NCBI GenBank assembly: GCA_022376465.1
Contig: JACDTU010000002.1
Location: 248,001-312,000 of the forward strand
Direction of reading: 5' to 3'
From: Cubamyces lactineus
Taxonomy: Eukaryota; Basidiomycota; Agaricomycetes; Polyporales; Polyporaceae
Length of the DNA stretch: 64,000 bases
Position numbers and translations under genes: made by a program
The notes under the pieces: generated by a model
Told to the model about the DNA's origin: nothing
What the model saw: the letters and a program-made list of their open reading frames with translations, nothing else
Database searches by the model: none
Part shown: positions 1-9,409 of the stretch, one piece after another
Position numbering within the stretch: the first letter of the stretch is position 1
Layout: every line of letters begins with the position of its first letter

Positions 1-15
1 CGCAAGGGAGATCAT

Positions 16-87
16 AGCAACTTGACGCAGTGGAAGCGTGCAGGGCTCATAACCCTGAAGTCCCTGGATCGAAACCAGGAGTTGCTA
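16..87 (+). tRNA. Initiator tRNA-Met (anticodon CAU)
   Basis: All four arms fold without mismatch in the stems checked: acceptor AGCAACT/AGTTGCT, anticodon stem CAGGG/CCCTG with loop CTCATAA, and T stem CCTGG/CCAGG. The first pair is A1:U72, the anticodon stem has the three G:C pairs of initiators, and the T loop reads AUCGAAA instead of the elongator TPsiC form. These are known marks of eukaryotic cytoplasmic initiator tRNA. There is no intron and no encoded CCA. A T-rich stretch follows, as expected for Pol III termination. Nucleotides 25-39 are complementary to the primer-binding site of the copia element at 32192-32206. Confidence 0.96.
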
Positions 88-290
88 AATTTATTCTTTG
101 TAGATGCTCTCTGCTTTCATTTTTTGGACGCATCGACGACATTCTGTTCGCGTCATCCATTATACTGCAGAGTACACCACTGCTGGTTCTATCATTGTGT
201 GTAATATAATCACCGGATATAATCCGGGAGAGCTTTCTGGGCAGCGTTAAGGTGGTATTAGGATATGAGCGCCAATTGGACGCTTAGTGA
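88..290. other. Spacer between tRNA gene and DNA transposon
   Basis: No gene recognised. AT-rich DNA up to the 8-bp target duplication of the transposon. Confidence 0.5.
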
Positions 291-298
291 CTCTCACC
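291..298. repeat. Left target site duplication CTCTCACC
   Basis: Identical to 7037-7044 and directly outside the left TIR. Confidence 0.85.
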
Positions 299-333
299 AG
301 GACCCCCGAAAATCCACCTAGATCTTACATGCC
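299..333 (+). repeat. Left terminal inverted repeat
   Basis: The first 17 bp match the complement of 7020-7036 perfectly. The next 18 bp match with about seven differences (CC.AGA.CT...TGCC pattern). Further copies of the core CCCCGAAAA lie inside both ends. Confidence 0.85.
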
Positions 334-847
334 GAAATCCCCGAAAACGGGCCCGAAGGGCCCGGGAAGCTACATGCCAAATCCAGCCAGATCCCCGAAA
401 ATCCGGCTTTCAGAGCGCCAGGTCACATCCCGAAGACGGGCCCTGCGGCAGGTGGCTTATGTGCCGGGATCCCTGAAAATGTGGGTCTGGACCTGACATC
501 ATACCCCGGCGGCCCGGTGGGGTTAGCAACGCGTGAAACCCTATCTCAGTTAGCTCCCAGCCCAGTTCGATGACGCAAGAAGACGGGTGAAATTTCTGCA
601 TTAGGCAAGGTACTTACCAAACGCTTGAGCTGTTTACCACTAACGGTGCGGGTTGACTGTCCCCCCTCACTAAAATAGGGTTGTTTCCGTTGCAATTTCT
701 GGATTATTCACACTTTTTTGGGCACTCTCCTTCCGAAAATGTAGGATATTCTATCGATGACGGGGTCGCAAACCCACCAAATCTATTCTATCGCTCTGCC
801 GTGGTTCGTTTGACTGCAAGTTCTCTGCTTCTCTTGATGCTGCGGCT
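316..847. promoter_or_regulatory. Left subterminal region with repeated TACATGCC/CCCCGAAAA motifs
   Basis: No ORF is credible here. The motif pair TACATGCC followed by CCCCGAAAA occurs at 327-346 and again near 371-400. It recurs in the same orientation in the right subterminal DNA (6891-6911 and 6935-6954). The position next to the TIR fits transposase binding sites. The stretch also has to hold the promoter of the protease gene. Confidence 0.5.
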
Positions 848-2083
848 ATGACTATTCAAACTTCTGGCGATGTCATTCCAGTCTCTGAATCTCTGGCGCC
901 CCCTTCGTTACTGGAGGCTGTGTGCCCGCCACCGGAGTTACCTGTCTCTCAGCTTCTCCAGTGGCCATATACTCCTTGGCGTCCAGGGAGCCGCAAGTTC
1001 GCTTTATCACCCCAGGAATGGTTACGTGCAGAGGCACCTACAGTCTCTGAATTCCCTCCCCAAGATCTCTTACTGCCGCCTTCTCGGGTCTGCAAGACTC
1101 TCGGTACACTCCTCACCCAGGTACGGGAGGAAGGGGTCAACGTGCATTCCGTGCAGCATCCCATCCACGAGGGGGTGTATTTACCTCTCTGGGTCATTCC
1201 GGTATGGGAACATGCAGATTTTTTGCTCTACATGCAACAGCTGTGGCGAGGGAGGCTTGTATGGGTTGAGAAGGCAGCAAGCGACGAGAACTGGCCAGAG
1301 GAACTTCGACGAGGTGCTCAAGATTCAATCAATGCTGCACCCTGGAGAGGCGGCCTATCTCTGCTTCAACGGGGGATGGTCAAAGTCTCCCACCTTGCAA
1401 ATATCCTCCTCTCAAATAGCTGGCTCGATGATGAGGTCCTCGACACCCTGGGTAATGTATTTCACCTAGAGATAGCAAGACGGGACTTTGATCTACGAAC
1501 CACACTAGTCGCCTCAGCTCACCTTCGCACTTGCCTCTCAAACGAAAACTCTGGGATCAACCGTTACTATAGCCAGAAGCTCTCGTCTGGTAGCGTCACA
1601 CGCCTCCTGATGCCGTGCAACATTGTGAACACACACTGGATACCTCTGGAGATCGACACTTTGGAGAGCGTGATCAGCCTGGGAGACTCGAGGCCATCAA
1701 GTCTGTCTGAACGGCATGTGTCCACTCTGCTTGCTGACGTCCGAGCCTGGTTGGGCCGTATCCTCCCTCAACGTGAATGGCGGGTCAATACAACCGCACT
1801 CGAAACAGGGATCCAGCTGGATACGACATCCTGTGGTATTGCAACCCTCAATGCCATTGAACGGCGGATCTTTGTGGACGCACCGAGATGGTTACCTAAG
1901 GCCCCAGGGAAAACACGGGTACGCTACTTCCGTTGGTGCTTGGAGATCGCTCAGGCTATGGTGCGTGCCGATGCGAGTACAGGTGAACATACACATGCTA
2001 ATCATGCTACGTTAGGAAGATCAGCAGCCCGGAGGACAGGAGGATGGTTGGATGGTTCGCTTAGAGGAGGACGGCAACCATAA
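848..2083 (+). CDS. Ulp1/SENP-like C48 cysteine protease of the DNA transposon
   Basis: A 411-residue ORF from an ATG. The catalytic triad of the Ulp1 (C48) family is in order and spacing: His263 in NTHWIPLEI, Asp280 in SLGDS, Gln323 and Cys329 in TTSCGIATLNA. The known family cleaves SUMO or other ubiquitin-like tags. Ulp1 domains also occur in several eukaryotic DNA transposons (CACTA, Mutator-like and Zisupton groups), where their role is not settled. The gene lies inside the TIRs, 94 bp ahead of the transposase start and on the same strand, so a shared transcript is possible. The C-terminal tail after about residue 370 is low-complexity and could include unspliced sequence. Domain call sure; substrate unknown. 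Confidence 0.8.
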   Translation: MTIQTSGDVIPVSESLAPPSLLEAVCPPPELPVSQLLQWPYTPWRPGSRKFALSPQEWLRAEAPTVSEFPPQDLLLPPSRVCKTLGTLLTQVREEGVNVHSVQHPIHEGVYLPLWVIPVWEHADFLLYMQQLWRGRLVWVEKAASDENWPEELRRGAQDSINAAPWRGGLSLLQRGMVKVSHLANILLSNSWLDDEVLDTLGNVFHLEIARRDFDLRTTLVASAHLRTCLSNENSGINRYYSQKLSSGSVTRLLMPCNIVNTHWIPLEIDTLESVISLGDSRPSSLSERHVSTLLADVRAWLGRILPQREWRVNTTALETGIQLDTTSCGIATLNAIERRIFVDAPRWLPKAPGKTRVRYFRWCLEIAQAMVRADASTGEHTHANHATLGRSAARRTGGWLDGSLRGGRQP

Positions 2084-2177
2084 GCAGAACACCCTACTGG
2101 AGACGTCTGGTACGCCTCAGTTTCAACTTTACTAGTGTAGTACTGACCTGTAGCTATATACAGGCTGCCGCGAAAGC

Positions 2178-5100
2178 ATGTACATACAATCAACTGGACC
2201 GGCTGAAAGCAATTCGGAGTCAGACTCCGAGTATCTTCGTGGCAGCTCATCTGAGCCTGACAGTGACAGTGATGCAGAGTGCTGTGCTACGCTGAGAGCT
2301 CGATCAGCCTCTGGCTTGCCAAATGGTGCCTCAAGACGAAAGCCCATGTTCGCAACTAAAAACATCGCTGTCAAGATTACTGTGAGTATCGTATCAGGAC
2401 ATGTCCAAGATATCGGACTGACTGCCTTATCTTGAAGAAGGCTACTGCTGCTGAAGAGCCACGGTGGTTCCGTCAGCAGGCGTTCCTCCGTTTTCAGAAG
2501 AAGATTCAAGCGGATGATCCCAATGCATACTTCAGCCAGAGCGATCAGCGTGTCGTTAGCTGTTCGCGATGCCTGAAGACAGTGACTATGCGCATCCCGA
2601 ACGACACTGAACGCTGGAAAGAGCATCGACGTAGCAAGCGATGCCAATCAGCCAAGGGCGACCAGCAGTTCCTCACCAAGTTCTTCAAGCCGTCTCCATC
2701 TGCTACAGCTACCTCCCAGCACAGCAAGCCCCGTGCTATCGCATGCCCCGGACTTGGGCATGCACAGGACTCACGCATCCCCAAGTATCTTGCACGTACT
2801 CCAGTTCCGTCAGGCGGCGCACCTCGCCGCGACGTCCTCCATCGGCAGGTGCTCAATGACTATGCCCGTTTACGCACCCGGCGTGTCAAACCAACCTCAA
2901 AACAGATCCGTTCTCGCGTCCTCGCTCAAGAGCGTGCTCTATGCAAATGGGTCAATCACCATACAACTGGTGTTGTGACATCAGCGAAGTGCGAGAAACG
3001 AGGCCGACTCTCGCCGGAAGGAAAAGTTCTACCGTGTCACGAATGTCTCAAGATTCTACGCTTGAAGATCTTCAGAAACGCGCTCCGTAAACCTGCGCCG
3101 CCTCGTGGCCGCGCGAAGTTCACGCCTAAAGATTATCGCAACCCGGTGGCTGGGGAGGCATATCTACGGCACAAAGATGTGCAGGAGTTGATGGAGATGG
3201 TAAGTGCTCTTTCTCAACGAACGCTTGTCGACTACAGGTTCACAGAGCTACCTTTAGGACAAGTCCAAGTTCCCGTGGCTACTCTTTGCGTTGCGGGGTG
3301 CACGCGGGCACTATGACGATCGCCAGGCATTCATTGGCATGCTACACACAATCCTACAGGTTGAAGACCGTCTACGCCGAGGCAAGAAGATTATGAACAT
3401 CAGATACGACGCTTCGTACGACGAGATCTGCACAAACCTTGCGCTGATATCCCCACGAGCGTACACACTCCTACAAGCGGAGCTAGGCGGCCGGTCTCTC
3501 CGTAGCATGCAGTGAGTAGTCTCTACGCATCAGAGCATTATTGTAGTGTCGGTACTCACAAGTGCGTTAGGATGGTCCGAGCAAAGCATGGAAAGTTCAA
3601 GCCAGGCATAGATGACGCCAACTTCGACGCTGCTGCTGAGTGGGCGCATAATCTTGGATGGACTGGCCCCTTTGTTCTCTCCGCTGACGACACCAAGATC
3701 GTCACTGCGCTGCGGTCCTACAACGACGGCGGTGATTGGTTCCTGGGCGGGGTGCATGGAGCCATACTCAAATTCACGACATATGAGGAGCTGCTCGACC
3801 TCGGGAAGGTAGAGCGCGATCAGTTAGCGGAGAAGGTAATGCACTCCTCTGCATCCCTCAAGAGCTATCCTGTCTAACTCGTCCACGTCGTGAATCAGAC
3901 ACGAGCCTGGCACCTCTTGATTCCACTCCCAGGGATCCCTCCGAAGTTGATCGCCACACTGCCTATCAAGAGTAGTGTCACTCGCACGGAGTTACGGACA
4001 TGGCACACAATGGTGATGGATAAGCTGGCTCGACACTCACTATATCCGATCTCATACAACGTTGATGGCGCCGAGATTGAACGTGGTCTAACGCATGAGC
4101 TCCAAGAAGAAGCGATCAACGCAGGGAAGGTACGGATCTGGTCCTTCAAGCATCCTATTGAAGGGGAGGCGCCTCTTCGTCTTGTTGCGCCGCTCTTGGA
4201 CAACGGCAAGCCATGCATCATGTCATCGGATGGAAAACATGCGAAGAAGAACGGGCGCAATGGAGCGACTGTCGGGACACGTGTGCTCGTGCTCGGTCGC
4301 TACCTGGTACATTACGGTCTCCTTGCTCAGATCGCAGAGGGTGACAACTCACCGCTCATGAAGTCGGACATTGTCGGGGTTGACAAACAAGATGACCGTG
4401 CAGCCGCACGACTCTTTTCTTCTGCCGTGCTTGACTACATCTCTAAGGTTCTCCCGGACGAGCTCGGTCTTGCTATCTACCTCTTTGTCATCGGTGAAAT
4501 TGTGGATGCGCAACAGAACCGGTCACTCACCCACGCCGAAAGAATCAAGATGCTGTGGCGCAGCAGGTTCTTCCTCGATGGTTGGAGACAGCATATCATC
4601 GACCACCCGTTCTACGCCCTTCATACTCATTTCATCTCTCGCGAGCTCTACGACATCCTGTCAATATTCATCAACGCTATGCTCTTACTCATCTTGGTAC
4701 ACCGTGACTACTTCCCTGACGTACCTCTTCTTCACTGGCTGCACTCTACCGAGACCCTGGAGCACTTCTTTGGCTGTGCGCGGAAGATTCAGAAGGACTT
4801 CACATTCGTCGAATGGCTTCTCATGATCCCGAAGGTATCTGCCCTCATTGCAGGCGAGCTGAAGACGAAGTTAAAGGGGGCGCAAGAGAAGGCAGCTGCA
4901 AGCCGCTTCGGATACCACCATTCCTACTTCGACTCGCGCGGGGTTGATCTTACGAATCTGGCAATGTTCCCGTCAGATGACAAGATCGAAGAGCTCATAC
5001 GTGTGGCGCATACCGAAGCACAGACACTCTTGGGTATCCTTGGAATCAACCTGCACGCTCTCCCTGTTGTCGATGAAGAAGGGTTCTCGAGAGCGTTGGC

Positions 5101-6762
5101 GGCATTGTCGGAGGACCCGTTGGACGACATGCCAGCAGCCACAGGGGACAAGTCTGCCGCCCTACGCCTAGAAGAGCTGCTGCAGGATGATAAGCGTCAG
5201 TTCCTGCATGGAGAGGATGGCCCTTGGAGGTATGAGAATGCCATCACCAACGCTGGGATCAATACTGTGGCGACCGTAATCCACGACCATCTCAGACTGT
5301 GCGTATATGAGCATCATATACACGAGCTTCACTAATGCGAGCCTACATTGTATGCAGGTCTGAGCTCAGCGCAGGCACCGAGGCAGAGGCTGCCAATGAT
5401 AGCACCTATCGTGAGCATATTGCGGGTGTCCTTGAGGCGATCAAGCTGGAGTTAGAACGTCGCGATGGAGCAGATGCTGGGAAGACTAAGGACGAACCTC
5501 AGAAGACCAACACAGCGACAGACACTCGGAAGGCCACAACTGGCGACTATCTGCAGTCACTCTTGACACCGAATAACTACGGCACTGCACGCTCCTTCAA
5601 GTACGATGCCCTAGTCAGCGAACGTCGAAGACACGAGACTGAAGAGGCAAGAAGCGCGATCACATACCGTTACAACAACGCCCTCGCCACTGGTGTCCTC
5701 GACTCTCTTCAGCCGAACCGTGCGAAGCAGGAGCGCGAACATGGCGGTAGATCCCCGTCGATGGGCGACAGCTCTGAGCTCAAGAGCGAAATTGTCACGC
5801 AGATCACACGTCTCATGTCGGCACACCTCACCTCGGGAACAGCGGGCTTGAAATGCGATGGGAGTGCGACGACATCGGGTCTGGAACGTGCGGCCAGGTG
5901 GAAGAGCAGCGGGGACAATGGCGAGGGCAGAGAGAAAGAGGGGGACCCGGGGGACAAAGAATCTGCGGGGATACAGGGCACAGGTAAGCAATGGTTCGAG
6001 TCAGAAAGGGCGTCGAGGAGTGTGTTCAACTGGCTCATCGCCCTGACAATAGGTGACGGAACTCAATCTGACAGCTCGGCGGTGAAGATGCGGACCACGG
6101 TCTACCGTGGCATGGACGCGTCAATTCTGAAGTATCAGCCGGCTTCTGGCGGTATCTCGCACTTCCATCCGCTCCGGCAAGGTTCGTGGGTGGTGGTTTG
6201 CAAGATGGACCAGCTCTTCCTAGGACGAGGTGAGTCACAGATAAATCTGCTCGATTGTGACTACGTTACTTACGCGTTGGCCCACGTAGTGTCAGTCATA
6301 TACGTCAAGGGAGGGGGACAGCGCCCGACGCATAACTACTCCGACTCTTGCGAGGATATCTCCAAGCTGTCTCGACTGGTCGTCCTCACCTATACGACGT
6401 GGGGCGACACAGTACTGTCTCCTCTCACTGTGTCAGCGCCCAGAGGTACAACCCCTGACACAGCGACCTATCTTTACCTTCATCCAGAGAACCTCGTCGC
6501 ATCTCTCGACGTCCCTTGTCCCAAGCCCGTTGAAAGCAGCATCGACCTCGAACCCGGTCTCTCCATGCACACCGTGAACCGCAAGCTGATCGCTGCGTTT
6601 CGAGAGCTTGAGGTCCACGCTCCAGCCATCTGTCGTACCGTGGACAAGCTATTCAAGGAAATGCGGAAGCGAAGGAAGCGAGCTGATGAGGACGCGGACG
6701 AAGTTGATGGACTAGTGAATGGGGAAAGTGCGGCCGCTCAGTCGAAGCGACTTAGAGAGTAG
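2178..6762 (+). CDS. DDE-type transposase, six exons
   Basis: Exons 2178-2381, 2438-3199, 3258-3511, 3571-3835, 3899-5298 and 5358-6762 join in frame to about 1429 residues. All introns are GT-AG, 56-63 nt. The acidic N-terminus (SESDSE) is followed by a BED-like finger (CSRC...HRRSKRC), a second Cys pair (CHEC), then an RNase H-like core. Motifs in the core are LSADDTKI, SDGKHAKKNGRNG, VDKQDDRAAARLFS and STETLEHFFGCARK. The SDGKH and TETLEHFFG blocks recall the P/THAP9 layout; which acidic residues are catalytic is inference. The last exon holds two more intron-like segments (5984-6052 and 6230-6289), each a multiple of three, so the true product may be about 43 residues shorter. The basic C-terminus (KRRKRADED) looks like a nuclear signal. 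I recognise the core as an agaricomycete-expanded family but cannot name it. Confidence 0.75.
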
Positions 6763-7001
6763 GATTAGCCCCTGTAGGGTCGGTCGCCCAGAATCCCTTA
6801 CTGTGTAACTCTCGTCAGCCCGTCGGAGCGCACTGTACATGCCGAGGTCGCCATTGTATCGCGTTCTTTAGATGACAAGGCGAATTAGATGTTACATGCC
6901 ATAGATCCCCGAATCCGGCTCGCCGACCCAGAGGTTACATGCCAATCCCCGAAAAGTTGCCAAATCGGGACCCCCGAAAAGGCGCCTTTCCGCGTAGGTT
7001 T
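6763..7001. promoter_or_regulatory. Right subterminal region of DNA transposon
   Basis: Contains two TTACATGCC repeats (6891, 6935) and an internal direct copy of the TIR core (GGACCCCCGAAAA near 6967). It carries no gene and probably holds the transposase 3' end signals plus binding sites. Confidence 0.5.
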
Positions 7002-7036
7002 GGCACATGAGCTCTTGGCGGATTTTCGGGGGTCCT
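7002..7036 (-). repeat. Right terminal inverted repeat
   Basis: Complement of the left TIR: perfect over the outer 17 bp, imperfect to about 35 bp. Confidence 0.85.
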
Positions 7037-7044
7037 CTCTCACC
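7037..7044. repeat. Right target site duplication CTCTCACC
   Basis: Identical to 291-298 and directly outside the right TIR. Confidence 0.85.
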
Positions 7045-7152
7045 TCGACCTCCACTGCGGGTTTCGCTGCGGCCTGAAGTTTGCAAGCTTGGATACCTGC
7101 TCTGTTCTTTGCTCCATTTTCCCCGTCATCGTTCGCTGCCGGTTCGAACACG

Positions 7153-8405
7153 ATGAACTGTCATTCAGCTATGCGGCCTGCCCGATCTCTACGGTCCCTG
7201 GGAACTAGGACTCTTGTGCGGCGACAACACTCCAGTGCTATAGATGCACTGGCTTTCCGTCCCGTTCTCCACCAAGAACGGTCGAATTCCAAGAAACTAA
7301 ACTCAGGCTTGCGGGACACTAGACGCAACAATTTGAAAGATGATCTCGAGAGGATAGGGTCGTCCTCTGCCACAGACTACGTCCAACCAGCCATTCGCAC
7401 TCTGCGCCCCGAAGCGCTCTCGGCCTCTGACTACGTCCATTTCCCCGTCAACCAAGAGTATTGCTTCGTATGGGATGCTCTCGCTCCGCAATCCAGCTCT
7501 TCCGATCCTACCACACACGACGCCCAGCCATTCTCCAGCGTCCGCTACTCAGATCCGGGCACCTACTTTCCAGCTGGCCTTCAAGGGTTCTTCTACTACT
7601 ACGTTCCCCTTGCCCCTGCTCCGCGGACCGCAGGTGAAGTCCGCTTCCGCAAGATGCACTCATCTGCACCCTCGGCGTTCAGCTCCGGCAAAGACCTCGA
7701 GGCAGCGCACGGGTTGCCCTGGCGCATACAGCTCCCGACCATCGCCGGTTTCGACCAGCACCGCACTCTCCGGGACATCCTGCTCAGGGACGGGCTCGTG
7801 GATGAGGAGACAATGGAGATCGCGGCGGAGATGGGAAGGGCTCGGGCGATGCGTAAAGAGACGGTATCGCTCATACACTCGTTCCGACAGCCGTTCTATC
7901 TTGACTTTGGGTCGCCGCTGCATTGGTGGCACTTTATGGGCCCCGACCGGTTGTACTTCTCGCGGCCCATGGCGAACATCGTTTCGTTGAAATACCGAGG
8001 CGAGCGTTATCCATCACCATGGCTAGGTCTGTCCGCTCTGCCCTCTCTCACAGTCGACGGCGCCGTATTGACTTCATGCTCGCCGTTCTTGTAGGTAGCG
8101 CCATCTGCGCGTTCACCAAGTCGAAGCATCCGGATCACAAGCACTCGCGCGTCATCAACGTCACTGTGCTCTCGATCGTCGACCCTGTTCGGCGAAATCC
8201 CGAGTGTCCCGACGAGATTTATCAGCTGGCGTCGAAGCTACCTCAGGAGAGAAACCTACTTCACCGCGGGGCGAGGGCATGGGCGCTTGACCTAGAAGAA
8301 TGCGATCCACAGCGCGGGGAAGGGTTTCATGTGCTCTTCGAAAATGAGAAACTCCCGCCGCTCAGGACAGGCCGCCTCAAGGGGCCGCCTAAGGAGTCGG
8401 CGTAG
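7153..8405 (+). CDS. Hypothetical protein, likely mitochondrial, two exons
   Basis: Exons 7153-8026 and 8095-8405 join in frame across a 68-nt GT-AG intron with a TTGAC branch-like site. The product is about 394 residues. The N-terminus (MNCHSAMRPARSLRSLGTR, then RRQHSS) is rich in Arg and Ser without acidic residues, which fits a mitochondrial presequence. The body is aromatic-rich (GFFYYYVPLAP, LHWWHFMGPDRLYFSRP) and mixed alpha/beta by composition. I do not recognise the family. Its 5' flank begins about 110 bp from the transposon end, so the insertion sits in its promoter region. Confidence 0.75.
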
Positions 8406-9409
8406 GAGATCGGGATATCCACCGTTGGCCACGCAGAAAGCCAAATATTCACAGCATCCTCTTGAGTTCAAGAGTCCGTCAGGGGTTCATTCCGCTGTAT
8501 GCTATATCTCAACACTCACGTACTAGCACATAGAATCGATAATACAAGCTCGCAACGACCGAATGCGCGACGGGCATACCACGTGCTGTAGTGCGCTATC
8601 TCTCGTTCGAACATGTTCTACCATCCGCCCCCCCCCCCCCCACCGCATCGGACTCATCGCCGTTTCTCATAAACTGGTACTCTGAATGTATTATGCACAG
8701 TCACCTCTAGTCGCCTTGCGGAAGACGCAACTCGGTCTATGTCAGATGTCCGCGGCATAGTGACCTAGCTGTGAAAACGACTTCACGGTATGGAAAGCTG
8801 CACAATTGTTTCTTGTAAATGTTTCTACCCTGCTATTCATCGTATAAGCGTCTCTCGATAGGATTTGCATGAAGTTTTGTGCGCGCTGACATTATACGGT
8901 ATGTCAAGTACCGAATTGCTCGTGGCATAATCATCGCTCATGCAAGGCTTGTAACAATAACAGACCTGTCCAGTGCCGCTACATGCCATGAGCTTGCCAC
9001 GGGTTAAATGTGCTGAACGTGCTCCTTCGTACGAGTGGGAAGCACCGTTCGGGTCCACCACGTTCCATCCGCATTTCGGCCCTTCCCCGCCTAGTTTGTG
9101 TGCTTACTCGGGGGCTATCCATGGGAAAGCTATCTACCTCACCATGACACGTTTATGCTTGCAGTCAGTCGTCACTTTACCGCGCTGTTGCCTGAGCGAT
9201 AGTTATATGGTACTCAACCCACCCGTCTAGTCCAACGCCTCTCCCATTCGCTACCACCACCCGCTTTCCGATGATGTCAAATCCAGACTACACAGACAAC
9301 CGGAGACGCTAGTTTTCTTACGGACGGCGATCTTGTCGATAGAGAGGCCACCACTTTTGCGTTGAGTGCCCACAATCGCCCCCATGGTGACTCATCCACA
9401 GCTCTATCT
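8406..9409. other. Intergenic region with poly-C tract
   Basis: No gene supported. A homopolymer run of about 14 C lies near 8628-8641. Confidence 0.5.

Larger units (their letters stand above)
299..7036 (+). mobile_element. Complete DNA transposon with Ulp1-like protease and DDE-type transposase
   Basis: The ends are the perfect 17-bp inverted repeat AGGACCCCCGAAAATCC (299-315) and its complement (7020-7036). The similarity continues imperfectly to about 35 bp. The direct repeat CTCTCACC flanks both sides (291-298 and 7037-7044), an exact 8-bp target site duplication. Inside lie a Ulp1-like cysteine protease gene and a 1.4-kb-residue transposase gene in the same orientation. An 8-bp duplication is known for hAT, P-element and Zisupton/KDZ groups. 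The transposase resembles P/THAP9-type proteins more than hAT in the few motifs I can compare; the superfamily assignment is inference. Both genes are open, so the copy may be young. Confidence 0.88.

Noticed and set aside
410..601. Small ORFs in the left transposon end
   Set aside because: They overlap the TIR and subterminal repeats and have no conserved features.
848..2083. Mitochondrial or viral protease alternatives
   Set aside because: The His-(16)-Asp-(42)-Gln-(5)-Cys spacing is specific for Ulp1/C48.
5335..6762. Separate gene downstream of the transposase
   Set aside because: A GT-AG intron at 5299-5357 joins it in frame to the transposase; no independent domain is seen.
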